Shown: positions 10,049-20,595 of the stretch, in pieces
How positions within the stretch are numbered: position 1 is the stretch's first letter
How the letters are laid out: each line of letters starts with the position of its first letter
Assembly: GCA_016191205.1 (NCBI GenBank)
Contig: JACPPB010000032.1
Span: 1 to 64,000 of the forward strand
Reading direction: 5' to 3'
Length of the DNA: 64,000 nucleotides
Source of the DNA: Gammaproteobacteria bacterium
GTDB taxonomy: Bacteria > Pseudomonadota > Gammaproteobacteria > Pseudomonadales > Porticoccaceae
Program-made: the position numbers and the translations under genes
Notes under the pieces: generated by a model
The model's database searches: none
Told to the model about the DNA's origin: nothing
Seen by the model: only the letters and a program-made list of their open reading frames with translations

Positions 10049-11284
10049 ATGAGCACTGAACCAATTCTGGACGGTCTGCGGGTACTGGATTTCACCCAGC
10101 ACCTCGCGGGTCCCACCACGACCCGCCTGATGGCGGAAATGGGCGCCGAGATCGTCAAGCTGGAGCTGGCGCCCTGGGGCGACCAGGTGCGCAAGGCCGG
10201 CTATCTCAAGGGCGGGCGCTCCGCGTATTTCGTGCAGCAGAACCGCGGCAAGAAAAGTCTCTGCGTCGATGTGAAAACTCCGGGCGGGCGCAAGCTGCTG
10301 CTCGATCTGGTGCCGAAATTCGACGTGCTGGTGGAGAATTTCGCGCCCGGGGTCATCGGACGCATGGGGCTGGACTGGGCGACGGTTCACCGCCTCAATC
10401 CCAAGCTCATCATGTGTTCCATCTCCACCTTCGGGCAGACCGGCCCACTCGCGGACCGCCCGGGGTTCGACTACATCGCCCAGGCGTATTCAGGCATCAC
10501 CAGCCTGATCGGCGAGCGCGACAAGGCGCCCAGCCTGCCGATGGCGGCGATCGGCGATGTCACCACCGGCGTGCATGCGCTGGCGGCGATCAACGCGGCG
10601 CTGTACCGGCGTGCCCTCGGCGGTCCCGGGCAACTTCTCGATATCTCGCTGATCGACCGCTCCTTTCACTGCCATGAGCTCAACGTCGGCATGATCAGCG
10701 CCAGCGAGGGCAAGCTGAAACCCACGCGCGGCGGCTCCCATCATCCCGGAATGGCGCCCCTGGGCTGCTTCAAGGGCAAGGCGCCGGATCGCTATCTGAT
10801 CATCATCGCGGTGTTGCACCAGTGGAAAGAGTTTTGCGAGGCGATGGGAAACCCCGAGTTGCTGACCGACCCGCGCTTCAAGGATCCCCGCGCGCGGGCG
10901 AAAAATCGCTTCGAGCTCGTTGCCATCATCGAAGACTGGATCCAGTCCAAGGCCAGCGATGACGAGGTAATCCGGATTCTCGAAGAGCGCCGCATTCCGG
11001 TGGCGCCGGTGCTGAGCGTCGAGGAGGCGATGCAGCATCCCCATTTTATCGAGCGTGGCACGGTGCGGACGGTGACCGAGCGCGAGTTCGGCACTTTCCA
11101 GATGCCGGGCATGCCGCTGCGGTTTTCGGAGTACGCCAACGTTGCGGATCTGGAAGCGCCCTATCTGGGCGAACACAACCACGAAGTGCTGAAAAACCTG
11201 CTCGCCTATACCGATGCGGAGATTGCCGCGCTCGAAGGTCAGCACATCCTGGTCGCCGAACCCGTGCCAGACCCGCAGGGCTGA
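10049..11284 (+). CDS. Family III (CaiB/BaiF) CoA-transferase
   Basis: Moves CoA between carboxylic acids through a glutamyl/aspartyl-CoA anhydride type mechanism. The protein has 411 residues, the family norm. The catalytic aspartate is Asp170 in AIGDVTTG, matching Asp169 of formyl-CoA transferase. The N-terminal LRVLDFTQHLAGP and MGAEIVKLE segments and the NFAPGVIGRMGLD segment are standard. The ATG at 10049 was preferred over a GTG nine bases earlier because family proteins start just before LDGLRVLD. It probably activates an acid in the catabolic neighbourhood formed by the monooxygenase and amidohydrolase. Confidence 0.9.
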   Translation: MSTEPILDGLRVLDFTQHLAGPTTTRLMAEMGAEIVKLELAPWGDQVRKAGYLKGGRSAYFVQQNRGKKSLCVDVKTPGGRKLLLDLVPKFDVLVENFAPGVIGRMGLDWATVHRLNPKLIMCSISTFGQTGPLADRPGFDYIAQAYSGITSLIGERDKAPSLPMAAIGDVTTGVHALAAINAALYRRALGGPGQLLDISLIDRSFHCHELNVGMISASEGKLKPTRGGSHHPGMAPLGCFKGKAPDRYLIIIAVLHQWKEFCEAMGNPELLTDPRFKDPRARAKNRFELVAIIEDWIQSKASDDEVIRILEERRIPVAPVLSVEEAMQHPHFIERGTVRTVTEREFGTFQMPGMPLRFSEYANVADLEAPYLGEHNHEVLKNLLAYTDAEIAALEGQHILVAEPVPDPQG

Positions 11285-11308
11285 ACAAGCCCGGCCAAGC
11301 CGTTCGAT

Positions 11309-11773
11309 TCAATCGCGCCGGTCCAGCCAGTCGTGTTCGAGCAGCTTGAGTCGCGTGGTCACCGTCAACAGGAAAGCGGTCGACCAGGCGAACAGAATCC
11401 AGCCGTTGGCGGCTTCGATGGCGCCCAGCATGCGCCAACGCGAGGTCATCACGATATCGCCAAAGCCAACGGTGGTGAACGTCGAGGTGGAAAAATACAG
11501 CGCCTCCTCGAAACTGTGCATTTCGCCAACGCCGAGATAAAGCGCCGCATATAGCCAGATCTCGATGGTATGCAGCACAAAAATGCCGAATACCACCAGC
11601 AGGATGACCGCGGCGCGACGCGTGTGGCTGTCGTGGGGACGCAGCCGGTGGCCGTGGCGGCTCATGACGTAGGTGAGAAAAATAAGGCCCCAGAAATGTA
11701 TCAGCACAGTCAGGGTACCCATCCCGGTACCCACCGCGAGATTGGCGAAAAGACTCCCAATATCAGTGGCCAT
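11309..11773 (-). CDS. Small two-transmembrane potassium-channel-like protein
   Basis: A 154-residue membrane protein of the Ion_trans_2 type. Hydrophobic segments lie at about 20-38, 53-80 and 118-140, and a pore helix runs into the selectivity filter TVGFGD at 101-106, the classical K+ channel signature. No cytoplasmic RCK/TrkA domain follows. The start at 11773 (MATDIGS) was chosen because the upstream open frame is Arg-rich and overlaps the thiC promoter side. Tetrameric pore formation is family knowledge; ion selectivity was not tested. Confidence 0.82.
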   Translation of the reverse strand: MATDIGSLFANLAVGTGMGTLTVLIHFWGLIFLTYVMSRHGHRLRPHDSHTRRAAVILLVVFGIFVLHTIEIWLYAALYLGVGEMHSFEEALYFSTSTFTTVGFGDIVMTSRWRMLGAIEAANGWILFAWSTAFLLTVTTRLKLLEHDWLDRRD

Positions 11774-11934
11774 AGTCTTTGCTGCGAAAATGTTTTGCTG
11801 TAGGTGTGTGCGTTGCAGTGGCGAACGCTGCGCCGCGCGGTCGGTGCGATGGCGCAGCTTACCACGCCCCCCGGACGGCCCTTGCGCGGCCTGCGGCGCG
11901 CGCATCCAGGTTGATAAGGGGGCTGTATCTGTTC

Positions 11935-13896
<1,962 letters not shown>

Positions 13897-13897
13897 C

Positions 13898-15010
13898 ATG
13901 CACGCCGCAATCGCCGGCGCGGGCTTGATGGGTCGGCTGATGGCTTGGCGCCTGCTGCGCGCGGGCTGGCGGGTGAGTCTGTTCGAGCGCGATCCCGAGG
14001 GAACACAGAGTGCAGCGCACGGTGCGGAAGGAAGTGCCGCGGCCTACACCGCCGCCGGCATGCTGGCACCCTGGGCCGAAGTGGAAGCGGCGGAAGCACT
14101 TGTGCATCGCCTGGGACTGCGCTCGCTCGCGCTCTGGCCCGTGCTCGCCGCCGAGCTGGGCGCCGATCTCGACCTGCACGATTGCGGCACCGTGGTGGTG
14201 GCGCATGCCGGCGACCGCGCCGATTACCGGCGGTTTGCCGGGACGCTCGCGGCGAAGTTGCCGGGTCCGCAACACTGGCGGGCGCTGGACGCCGCTGCGC
14301 TGGGCGTGCTGGAGCCGGAACTCGCCGGCCGCTTTCAGGAGGGGTTGCATCTGCCCGGCGAAGCCTGGCTGAATCCGCTCGAAGTCATGGCCGCGCTGGG
14401 CGCGGCGCTGCGCGCCGGCGGCGCTGTCTGGCATCAGGGCGCAGCGGTGGACGCAGTCGGCCCCGGCTATCTGGTCAGCGGCGGCACGCGCCACGGCTGC
14501 GACTGGGCGTTCGACTGTCGTGGCCTGGGCGCGCGCGCCGATCTGCCGCGTTTGCGTGGAGTGCGCGGCGAGGTGATCTGGCTGCACGCCCCGGCGGTGA
14601 AGCTGCGCCATGTGGTGCGGCTGATGCACCCGCGTTACCGGCTCTATCTGGTGCCGCGCCGCGACCACGGCTTTGTGATCGGCGCCACCCAGATCGAGAG
14701 CGACGATACCGGGCCGATCACAGTGCGCTCCAGCCTGGAGCTGCTGTCCGCCGTCTACAGCCTGCACGATGGTTTTGCCGAAGCGCGCGTGATCGAGACC
14801 CGCGCCAACTGCCGGCCGGCCTTCGACGACAACCTGCCGCGCGTGTTCACCGCGCCCGGACTGGTCCGCATCAACGGGTTGTTCCGCCACGGTTTTCTGC
14901 TGGCCCCGGCGCTCGCCGAAGCGGTGGCCGCCTGGCTGGTGGAACCCGCCACCAGCCCGTGTCCCGAACTCTTTGCACCGGAATCTCCGGTTATGGAACT
15001 TCAGTCATGA
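13898..15010 (+). CDS. thiO: Glycine oxidase ThiO-like FAD-dependent oxidoreductase
   Basis: An FAD-dependent DAO-family enzyme of 370 residues that oxidises glycine to the imine used in thiazole synthesis, replacing the anaerobic ThiH route. GxGxxG at 7-12 binds FAD. YTAAGMLAPWAE is the typical ThiO segment after the Rossmann fold, and the C-terminal NGLFRHGFLLAP matches the flavin-contacting end. It overlaps thiS by ATGA. The use of ThiO points to aerobic thiamine synthesis. Confidence 0.9.
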   Translation: MHAAIAGAGLMGRLMAWRLLRAGWRVSLFERDPEGTQSAAHGAEGSAAAYTAAGMLAPWAEVEAAEALVHRLGLRSLALWPVLAAELGADLDLHDCGTVVVAHAGDRADYRRFAGTLAAKLPGPQHWRALDAAALGVLEPELAGRFQEGLHLPGEAWLNPLEVMAALGAALRAGGAVWHQGAAVDAVGPGYLVSGGTRHGCDWAFDCRGLGARADLPRLRGVRGEVIWLHAPAVKLRHVVRLMHPRYRLYLVPRRDHGFVIGATQIESDDTGPITVRSSLELLSAVYSLHDGFAEARVIETRANCRPAFDDNLPRVFTAPGLVRINGLFRHGFLLAPALAEAVAAWLVEPATSPCPELFAPESPVMELQS

Positions 15011-15219
15011 GCGCCACCGAGATCAGCGTGTTGTGCAACGGCGAACATAAACGCCTCGCCGCCGGCCGGACGCTCGCCGAACATCTGCCGCAACTCACGC
15101 AGGCGTGCGACTTTGCGGTTGCCATCAACGCAGTCTTCGTACCCAAAAGCGCCTATGCCGAGACCCGGTTGGTGGACGGCGATCGCATCGAACTGGTCAT
15201 TCCCATGCAGGGAGGTTGA
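15007..15219 (+). CDS. thiS: Sulfur carrier protein ThiS
   Basis: A 70-residue ubiquitin-like protein ending in the Gly-Gly tail (residues 69-70) that is adenylated and converted to thiocarboxylate for thiazole formation. Its beta-grasp elements ([36 protein letters not shown]) are all visible. The ATG overlaps the thiO stop. Translational coupling with thiO and thiG is likely. Confidence 0.94.
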   Translation: MSATEISVLCNGEHKRLAAGRTLAEHLPQLTQACDFAVAINAVFVPKSAYAETRLVDGDRIELVIPMQGG

Positions 15220-15223
15220 GCCC

Positions 15224-16003
15224 ATGTGGCAGCTTGCGGAGCAGACCCTCGACAGCCGGTTGCTGATCGGCTCCTCGCTCTATCCATCGCCCCGCATCAT
15301 GCAGGAGGCGATCCGCGCGTCCGGTGCCGGAGTGGTCACGGTCGCGCTGCGCCGGCAGTTGCCGGGTGCCGGCGGTGGCGAGGATTTCTGGGCCGCGCTG
15401 CGGGAGCTGGACGTGCGCCTGCTGCCCAACACGGCGGGCTGTCATTCCGCGCGCGAGGCCATCACCACCGCCCAGATGGCGCGCGAGCTGTTCGGCACCC
15501 GCTGGATCAAGCTCGAAGTGATCGGCGACGATTACAATCTGCAACCCGATCCCTTCGGGCTGGTGGAAGCGGCGCGGGAACTGGTGGCACAGGGCTTCGA
15601 GGTGTTCCCCTACTGCACCGAGGATCTGGTGGTGTGCGAGCGCCTGGTGGATGCCGGCTGCCGCATCCTGATGCCCTGGGGCGCGCCCATCGGCACCGCG
15701 CGCGGTCTGCTCAACCCCTACGGGCTGCGCACCTTGCGTGAGCGCCTGCCCGAAATCACGCTGATCGTCGATGCCGGACTGGGCGTACCGTCCCACGCCG
15801 CGCAGGCGCTCGAGCTGGGTTTCGACGCCGTGCTGCTCAACACCGCTATCGCCCAGGCCCATGATCCGGTGGCCATGGCGAGCGCCTTCCGCCACGGCGT
15901 CTGCGCCGGTCGCTTGGCATTCGAGGCCGGGCGCATGCCGGAGCGCGATCTGGCGCAGCCCAGCACGCCGGTGGTGGGGACACCGTTCTGGCACCACAAA
16001 TGA
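15224..16003 (+). CDS. thiG: Thiazole synthase ThiG
   Basis: A TIM-barrel enzyme of 259 residues that assembles the thiazole phosphate from deoxyxylulose phosphate, dehydroglycine and ThiS thiocarboxylate. The Schiff-base lysine is Lys96 in WIKLEVIGD, the same position as in the Bacillus enzyme. [12 protein letters not shown] and the [11 protein letters not shown] segment are family signatures. The start at 15224 sits behind GGAGG that overlaps the end of thiS. Its stop overlaps the thiDE start. Confidence 0.96.
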   Translation: MWQLAEQTLDSRLLIGSSLYPSPRIMQEAIRASGAGVVTVALRRQLPGAGGGEDFWAALRELDVRLLPNTAGCHSAREAITTAQMARELFGTRWIKLEVIGDDYNLQPDPFGLVEAARELVAQGFEVFPYCTEDLVVCERLVDAGCRILMPWGAPIGTARGLLNPYGLRTLRERLPEITLIVDAGLGVPSHAAQALELGFDAVLLNTAIAQAHDPVAMASAFRHGVCAGRLAFEAGRMPERDLAQPSTPVVGTPFWHHK

Positions 16004-17463
16004 CCGTCCGCCCGGTAGTTCTGACCATCGCGGGCAGCGACTCCGCCGGCATGGCCGGGATCGCCATGGATTTGCGCGTGCTGACCGCCCTCGGCGTCCA
16101 CGGCGCCGTCGCCATTACCGCCAATACCGCCCAGGATGGTGGCGGAGTGGCCGCGGTCAATGCCGTTTCCGGCGACGCCCTGGACACCCAGCTCGCGGCC
16201 GCAAGCCGATTGCGGCCGCGTGTGATCAAGACCGGACTGCTGGTCGACGTCGCCCAGATCGCCCGCGTCGCGGCATTCCGCGCGCAGACCGGGCTGCCCC
16301 TGGTCTGCGATCCGGTGCTGCGCAGCTCCGGCGGCGCGCCCCTGACGGGAGATGACTGCGCCACCGCTCTGCGCGAGCACCTGCTGCCGCATTGCACATT
16401 GCTGACCCCCAACCTTCCGGAAGCCGAAGCACTCACTGGCATCGCCATGCGCAGCGCGGAGGATGTGATGGCTGCGGCGCGCGCCCTGCGGCGCCTGGGT
16501 GCCGGCGCGGTGCTGATCAAGGGCGGCCACGGTGACGGTGCTCAGAGTCGGGATTATTTCCTCGATACCGATCGCGGCTTCTGGCTCCACAGCCCGCGCC
16601 AGACGGTTGCCAACCGTCGCGGTACCGGCTGCGCTTTGGCTTCGGCCATGGCCGCCGCGCTCGCGCTCGGCCATTCCTGCGCCGATGCGGCGGTGATCGG
16701 CAAGATGGCGATCAACCAGGGTCTGCGTCAGGGTTACGCCTGCGGCGAGGTCGAGGGGCCGGTGCTGATCGATCATTTTCCCGACGCCCAGACTGACCTG
16801 CCTGCGCTGACGCCGGATGCAGGCTATGACGGCGGGGCAGACGCTTTTCCTGCCTGCAACAGTCCCCGGCTCGGCCTCTATCCCATCGTGGACAGCGCCG
16901 ACTGGGTGGCGCGCCTGTTGCCTCTCGGGGTATCCACCATCCAGTTGCGGATCAAGGAACGCGCCGGCGACGCGCTGGCCCGGGAGATCGGGCGCGCGGT
17001 CGAGCTCGCCCGTCGCCACGATGCGCGGCTGTTCATCAACGATCACTGGGAGCTGGCGATTGCCAGCGGCGCCTACGGCGTGCATCTGGGGCAGGAGGAT
17101 CTGGCGACCGCCGATCTCGACGCCCTGCGCAGGGCCGGTGTGCGGCTCGGCATCAGCACCCACTGCCATCATGAGGCCGCGCGCGCCCATGCCCTGCGCC
17201 CGTCCTACATCGCCTGCGGCCCGGTGTACGAGACCACCGCCAAGGCGATGCCCTGGATACCTCACGGGCTCGACGGCCTCGCCTATTGGCGCCGAACGCT
17301 GCGCGACTATCCGCTGGTTGCCATCGGCGGCATCAGCGCCGCGCGCGCGGCGGGTGTGGCCGCCGTGGGTGTCGATGGCGTCGCGATGATCTCCGGCATC
17401 ACCCAGAGCCCGGACCCGGACGCCACCACGTGCCAGTTGCTGGAGCTGCTTCGCCATGCGTGA
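16000..17463 (+). CDS. thiDE: Bifunctional HMP-phosphate kinase / thiamine-phosphate synthase (ThiD-ThiE fusion)
   Basis: One 487-residue protein carrying both steps that join the two halves of thiamine. Residues 1 to about 262 form the ribokinase-like ThiD part ([39 protein letters not shown] at 208-211). Residues about 290-487 form the ThiE TIM barrel ([51 protein letters not shown]). ThiE usually starts with its own short N-terminus, and here it is joined by a Gly/Ala/Asp-rich linker. It overlaps thiG by ATGA and the next gene by eight bases. Confidence 0.95.
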   Translation: MTVRPVVLTIAGSDSAGMAGIAMDLRVLTALGVHGAVAITANTAQDGGGVAAVNAVSGDALDTQLAAASRLRPRVIKTGLLVDVAQIARVAAFRAQTGLPLVCDPVLRSSGGAPLTGDDCATALREHLLPHCTLLTPNLPEAEALTGIAMRSAEDVMAAARALRRLGAGAVLIKGGHGDGAQSRDYFLDTDRGFWLHSPRQTVANRRGTGCALASAMAAALALGHSCADAAVIGKMAINQGLRQGYACGEVEGPVLIDHFPDAQTDLPALTPDAGYDGGADAFPACNSPRLGLYPIVDSADWVARLLPLGVSTIQLRIKERAGDALAREIGRAVELARRHDARLFINDHWELAIASGAYGVHLGQEDLATADLDALRRAGVRLGISTHCHHEAARAHALRPSYIACGPVYETTAKAMPWIPHGLDGLAYWRRTLRDYPLVAIGGISAARAAGVAAVGVDGVAMISGITQSPDPDATTCQLLELLRHA

Positions 17464-18553
17464 ATCCGAATTCAGTGCCCGCGAATGGCTGCGCTATGCG
17501 CGGCAGATCCAGTTGCCCGAAGTCGGTGTGGCGGGACAGCAGCGCCTGCGCCACGCGCGGGTGCTCATCGTCGGCGCCGGCGGCCTGGGCGCTCCCGCGG
17601 CGCTCTATCTGGCCGGCGCCGGTGTCGGCCACCTGACCCTGGTGGACGGCGACGCCGTCGCGCTCTCGAACCTGCACCGCCAGGTGCTCTACAGCGGCGC
17701 GGATCTGGGCACGAACAAGGCGGTCGCCGCCGCGCGGCAGCTCGGTGCGCGCAACGACGACATCGCGATCGAGGCCATCGCCGCGCCGCTGTCCGCCGCC
17801 AACGTCGATACCTTGGTGGCGGGCGTCGATCTGGTGCTCGACTGCACCGATCAGATGGCGGTGCGCTATCTGATCAACGCCGCCTGCCGGCGCCACGGCC
17901 GGCCCTGGCTGTTCGCGGGCGTCGAGCGCTTTGCCGGGCAGCTCGCGCTGTTCGCCCCGGATGGCGCCTGTTTTCAATGTCTGTATCCGACGCTGCCGGA
18001 ACAGCTCCAGGACTGCGCCGGTGCCGGCGTGCTGGGCGTGGTGCCGGGTATGCTGGGCCTGCTCCAGGCGGGCGAGGCGCTGAAATATCTGACCGGACTG
18101 CCGGTGCCCAGCCGGAATCATCTGCTGCTGTGGGACGGTCTGGGGCTGGATCTGCGGCGTTTACGTTTGCGCCGCGATCCCGCCTGTCGCTGCTGCGGTG
18201 GCAGCGGTGTCGCCGAGATGCCGATGGCGGCGGTCTGCTCGACATCCGCCGGCGCGGACCGGGAGTTGAGTCCTTCCGCGTTTGCCGAAGCGCGCCAGCG
18301 CTCCGATCATCTGCTCGTGGATGTGCGCAGCGCGGCGGAATATCAGGCCTTCAATATGGGCGGGCTCAATATCCCGGTGGATGAACTTCAGCCCGACGAT
18401 CCGCGCCTGGCGGGGCGCGCGCTGCTGTTGCTGTGCCAGACCGGTGTGCGCTCGCGCCGGGGCGCCGCGCAGTTGCGCGCGGCGGGGCGGGAAGCGGTGT
18501 TCAGCCTGCGCGGTGGCATCGTCGCCTGGCTGGAAGCGGAAAGCGCGCCCTGA
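17456..18553 (+). CDS. thiF: ThiF/MoeB-type adenylyltransferase with C-terminal rhodanese domain
   Basis: E1-like enzyme of 365 residues that adenylates the C-terminal glycine of a ubiquitin-like sulfur carrier, here most likely ThiS. The nucleotide motif GAGGLG is at 40-45, and [26 protein letters not shown] and CTDQM follow. Zn ligands are supplied by CFQC and CRCC pairs. Residues about 265-365 are a rhodanese domain with active-site Cys327 in CQTGVRS, able to deliver persulfide sulfur. MoeB would look similar, but overlap with thiDE argues for ThiF. It may serve both. Confidence 0.88.
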   Translation: MRESEFSAREWLRYARQIQLPEVGVAGQQRLRHARVLIVGAGGLGAPAALYLAGAGVGHLTLVDGDAVALSNLHRQVLYSGADLGTNKAVAAARQLGARNDDIAIEAIAAPLSAANVDTLVAGVDLVLDCTDQMAVRYLINAACRRHGRPWLFAGVERFAGQLALFAPDGACFQCLYPTLPEQLQDCAGAGVLGVVPGMLGLLQAGEALKYLTGLPVPSRNHLLLWDGLGLDLRRLRLRRDPACRCCGGSGVAEMPMAAVCSTSAGADRELSPSAFAEARQRSDHLLVDVRSAAEYQAFNMGGLNIPVDELQPDDPRLAGRALLLLCQTGVRSRRGAAQLRAAGREAVFSLRGGIVAWLEAESAP

Positions 18554-18999
18554 TGGCGCCGGTCGCTTATGATGCGCGGCAAAATCGCTCGTTGAAGGGA
18601 GCAGTCCTGCCGGAGCCGCGCGTCGGTCTCGCCGCACTGGCCGGCGGCGTGCACCGGCTGCCGCGCCAGATCGGGCTCAAGCGGGCGATGAGCATGATCC
18701 TCACCGGGCGCCGGGTGAGCGCGGCCGAAGGCAAGGAGTTGGGTTTCGTGAACGAAGTGGTGCCGGCAGCGCAACTGATGACGGCGGCGCGGCGCTGGGC
18801 GGATCTCATTCTCGAATGCGCGCCATTGTCGATTCGCGCCAGCAAGGACTCCGTCATGCGGGGGCTTGACCAGGCCAGTCTCGAACAGGCCATGGCGCAA
18901 CAGCTCGACAGCGTGGCGACACTCTATCGCAGCCAGGATTTTATCGAGGGGCCGCAAGCCTTTGCCGAAAAGCGCCCGCCCAACTGGCAGGGCAAGTGA
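18553..18999 (+). pseudogene. Enoyl-CoA hydratase/isomerase, C-terminal half only
   Basis: A 148-residue open frame whose homology to crotonases begins abruptly at LPEPRVGLAALAGG and runs to the end (GLKRAMSMILTGRRVSAAEG, LGFVNEVVP). Full crotonases have about 260 residues; the N-terminal half with the CoA-binding loop and the first oxyanion-hole glycine is missing. The first 20 residues ([18 protein letters not shown]) are unrelated. The ATG overlaps the thiF stop, so the fragment is translated in principle, but it cannot be an active hydratase. I infer a deletion that fused the remnant behind the thi operon. Confidence 0.75.
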
Positions 19000-19018
19000 T
19001 GCAGCCGGAGGAGTTTGC

Positions 19019-19699
19019 GTGAAACACGTAGGAGAGTTCTGGCTTCCGGACGTTGATCTGCGGCGCTGGAGCAACTGGGGCAAGACCCGGCGCAAAACGT
19101 TGGAGCGCTACGGGACGGGTGCCGGACCCAAGGCCGCCGATATGGAGGCGGCGCTGTCCCATGTCCCCAAGGGCGGCCTGGCCCTGGACGGCGGTGCCAA
19201 TGTCGGTGCCTATACGCGCATCATGGCGCAGCACTTCGACCGGGTGATCGCGTTCGAACCCGCGCCGGATACATTTGCCTGCCTGGAGCGCAATGTGCGC
19301 GATTGGGGGCTTGGCGAGCGCGTCGAAGTCCGCCCCGTGGCGCTCTCGGATCGCCGCGAGCAGGTCGGGCTGAAGGGGCGGCGCGGGCATCGCTCGCTGT
19401 CGCGGCGGGTTTCGGGTTCGGGCACGATACAGAGTCTGCCCATCGACGATCTGGAGCTGCCGGCGCTCGCGTTTCTCAAGCTCGATCTGGAAGGCTACGA
19501 GGTGCGCGCCCTGCGCGGCGCGCTGGCGACGCTCCGGCGTTGCCGGCCCTATGTGTTGTTCGAAGACAAACCCCACAAGTCGGAACTCTACGGCGAGGCT
19601 CGGGAAGCGCACGATATTCTGCTATCCTTGGGCGCTGGGCTGATCGCCCGGATCGGCAAGAACGGCAATGACTGGCTTTATGGCTTTCCTGCCGAATAA
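19019..19699 (+). CDS. FkbM-family SAM-dependent methyltransferase
   Basis: A 226-residue protein with the class I methyltransferase fold: ALDGGANVGAYTR (about 56-67) is the SAM-binding motif, VIAFEPAP is motif II, and LKLDLEGYEVRALRG is the FkbM-type acidic motif. The GTG at 19019 is preferred because an ideal CCGGAGGAG site lies just upstream; the open frame runs 150 bases further into the hydratase remnant. FkbM proteins methylate hydroxyls of sugars or polyketides. No substrate-specific neighbour is present. Confidence 0.82.
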   Translation: MKHVGEFWLPDVDLRRWSNWGKTRRKTLERYGTGAGPKAADMEAALSHVPKGGLALDGGANVGAYTRIMAQHFDRVIAFEPAPDTFACLERNVRDWGLGERVEVRPVALSDRREQVGLKGRRGHRSLSRRVSGSGTIQSLPIDDLELPALAFLKLDLEGYEVRALRGALATLRRCRPYVLFEDKPHKSELYGEAREAHDILLSLGAGLIARIGKNGNDWLYGFPAE

Positions 19700-19714
19700 G
19701 GCATCGGAAGCAGC

Positions 19715-19733
19715 CTGCGGCGGGGAGCCGCAG
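19715..19733 (+). terminator. Weak hairpin after the FkbM gene
   Basis: CTGCGGC at 19715-19721 and GCCGCAG at 19727-19733 form a 7-bp stem with a 5-base loop, 16 bases after the stop codon. No T-run follows, so termination strength is doubtful. Confidence 0.35.
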
Positions 19734-19811
19734 ATTCATCGGTCCACCCAGGCAAGGCCGCCAAGCAAGGCTCCGTAATAAACCCGCGTGGCCGATCGCG
19801 GGCAACATTTC

Positions 19812-19888
19812 GCCTCTGTAGCTCAGTTGGATAGAGTAACCGGCTTCGAACCGGTTGGTCGGGAGTTCGAGTCTCTCCAGGGGCGCCA
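19812..19888 (+). tRNA. tRNA-Arg (UCG anticodon)
   Basis: A 77-base cloverleaf. Acceptor GCCTCTG pairs with CAGGGGC (one G-T). The D arm is GCTC/GAGT. The anticodon stem ACCGG/CCGGT carries loop CTTCGAA, anticodon TCG, reading CGA. The T arm GGGAG/CTCTC has the TTCGAGT loop. Discriminator G and an encoded CCA end at 19888. It decodes a rare codon in GC-rich genomes. No integrated element follows it. Confidence 0.95.
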
Positions 19889-19943
19889 TCTTTTGACAAG
19901 TTGGCAATGCGTTTTCGGCATTGAAGTCTTCATCACTCCGCAA

Positions 19944-20540
19944 TCACTCCGCGCGCAGTCCGTGCCGCTCCCGGTTGTCATTGCGTTCGCGCGCACTCTT
20001 GCGGAACAGCACATAGGTTGCACCCACGCCGCCGTCGCGACGCTGCGCGCTGTGGAACGCCAGCACCTCGTCCAGTTCCCGCAGCCAATGGTTGACGCAA
20101 CTCTTGAGCAGGGCAGGCGGATTGCGCTCTTCGCCACGGCCGTGGCTGATGAGCCCGCAGCGGAGGTCATGGGCGATGGCATCGCGGGCGAACTGAAATA
20201 CCGCGAGCCGCGCCTGTTCCACTGTCAGCCGATGCAGATCGAGCCGGGAGTCGATGGCGTAATGGCCCTGACGCAGATTCTTGAATACGCCGTTCTGGAC
20301 GCCGTCGTGCTTCCACGCCAGCACGTCCCAGGGTTCGACGGCCACCACCTGCTCGGCCCGCGCCAGATAGTTGCCGTCGCGTACCTGTTCCTGCTCCGCG
20401 GCCCGACGGCGGATGTCGAGCCCCGGCGAGCGCACGCTGATCTTCGGGCTGATGACGCGCGCGGCCTGACGCAGCGGCTCCACCGCGCCGATCAGCGCGT
20501 CAAATCCCGGTTGGTCGTCTCCTGCCATGGTTGCCAGCAT
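19944..20540 (-). CDS. Smr-domain protein (SmrA-like)
   Basis: A 198-residue protein with a C-terminal Smr domain: LDLHRLTVEQA starting at residue 100 and the HGRGE turn at about 133 correspond to the LDLH and TGxG motifs of this MutS2-derived nuclease fold, followed by LLKSCVNHWLRELDEVLAF and the GGVGATYVLFRK ending. The N-terminal 95 residues are charged and match the SmrA layout. Family members nick DNA or RNA. The ATG at 20540 is used; an in-frame ATG four codons later is possible. Confidence 0.85.
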   Translation of the reverse strand: MLATMAGDDQPGFDALIGAVEPLRQAARVISPKISVRSPGLDIRRRAAEQEQVRDGNYLARAEQVVAVEPWDVLAWKHDGVQNGVFKNLRQGHYAIDSRLDLHRLTVEQARLAVFQFARDAIAHDLRCGLISHGRGEERNPPALLKSCVNHWLRELDEVLAFHSAQRRDGGVGATYVLFRKSARERNDNRERHGLRAE

Positions 20541-20595
20541 AGGCGGGGGGTGTGCGGCCGCGCAACCTGCCGGAGCTGTCTCTCAAACGTAATTT

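Noticed and set aside
17456-18553. MoeB (molybdopterin synthase adenylyltransferase)
   Set aside because: MoeB looks similar, but the gene overlaps thiDE and no moa/moe gene is near, so ThiF is the better call, while dual use stays possible.
19812-19888. tRNA-Arg as an integration site of a mobile element
   Set aside because: No integrase and no direct repeat of the tRNA 3' end were seen downstream.
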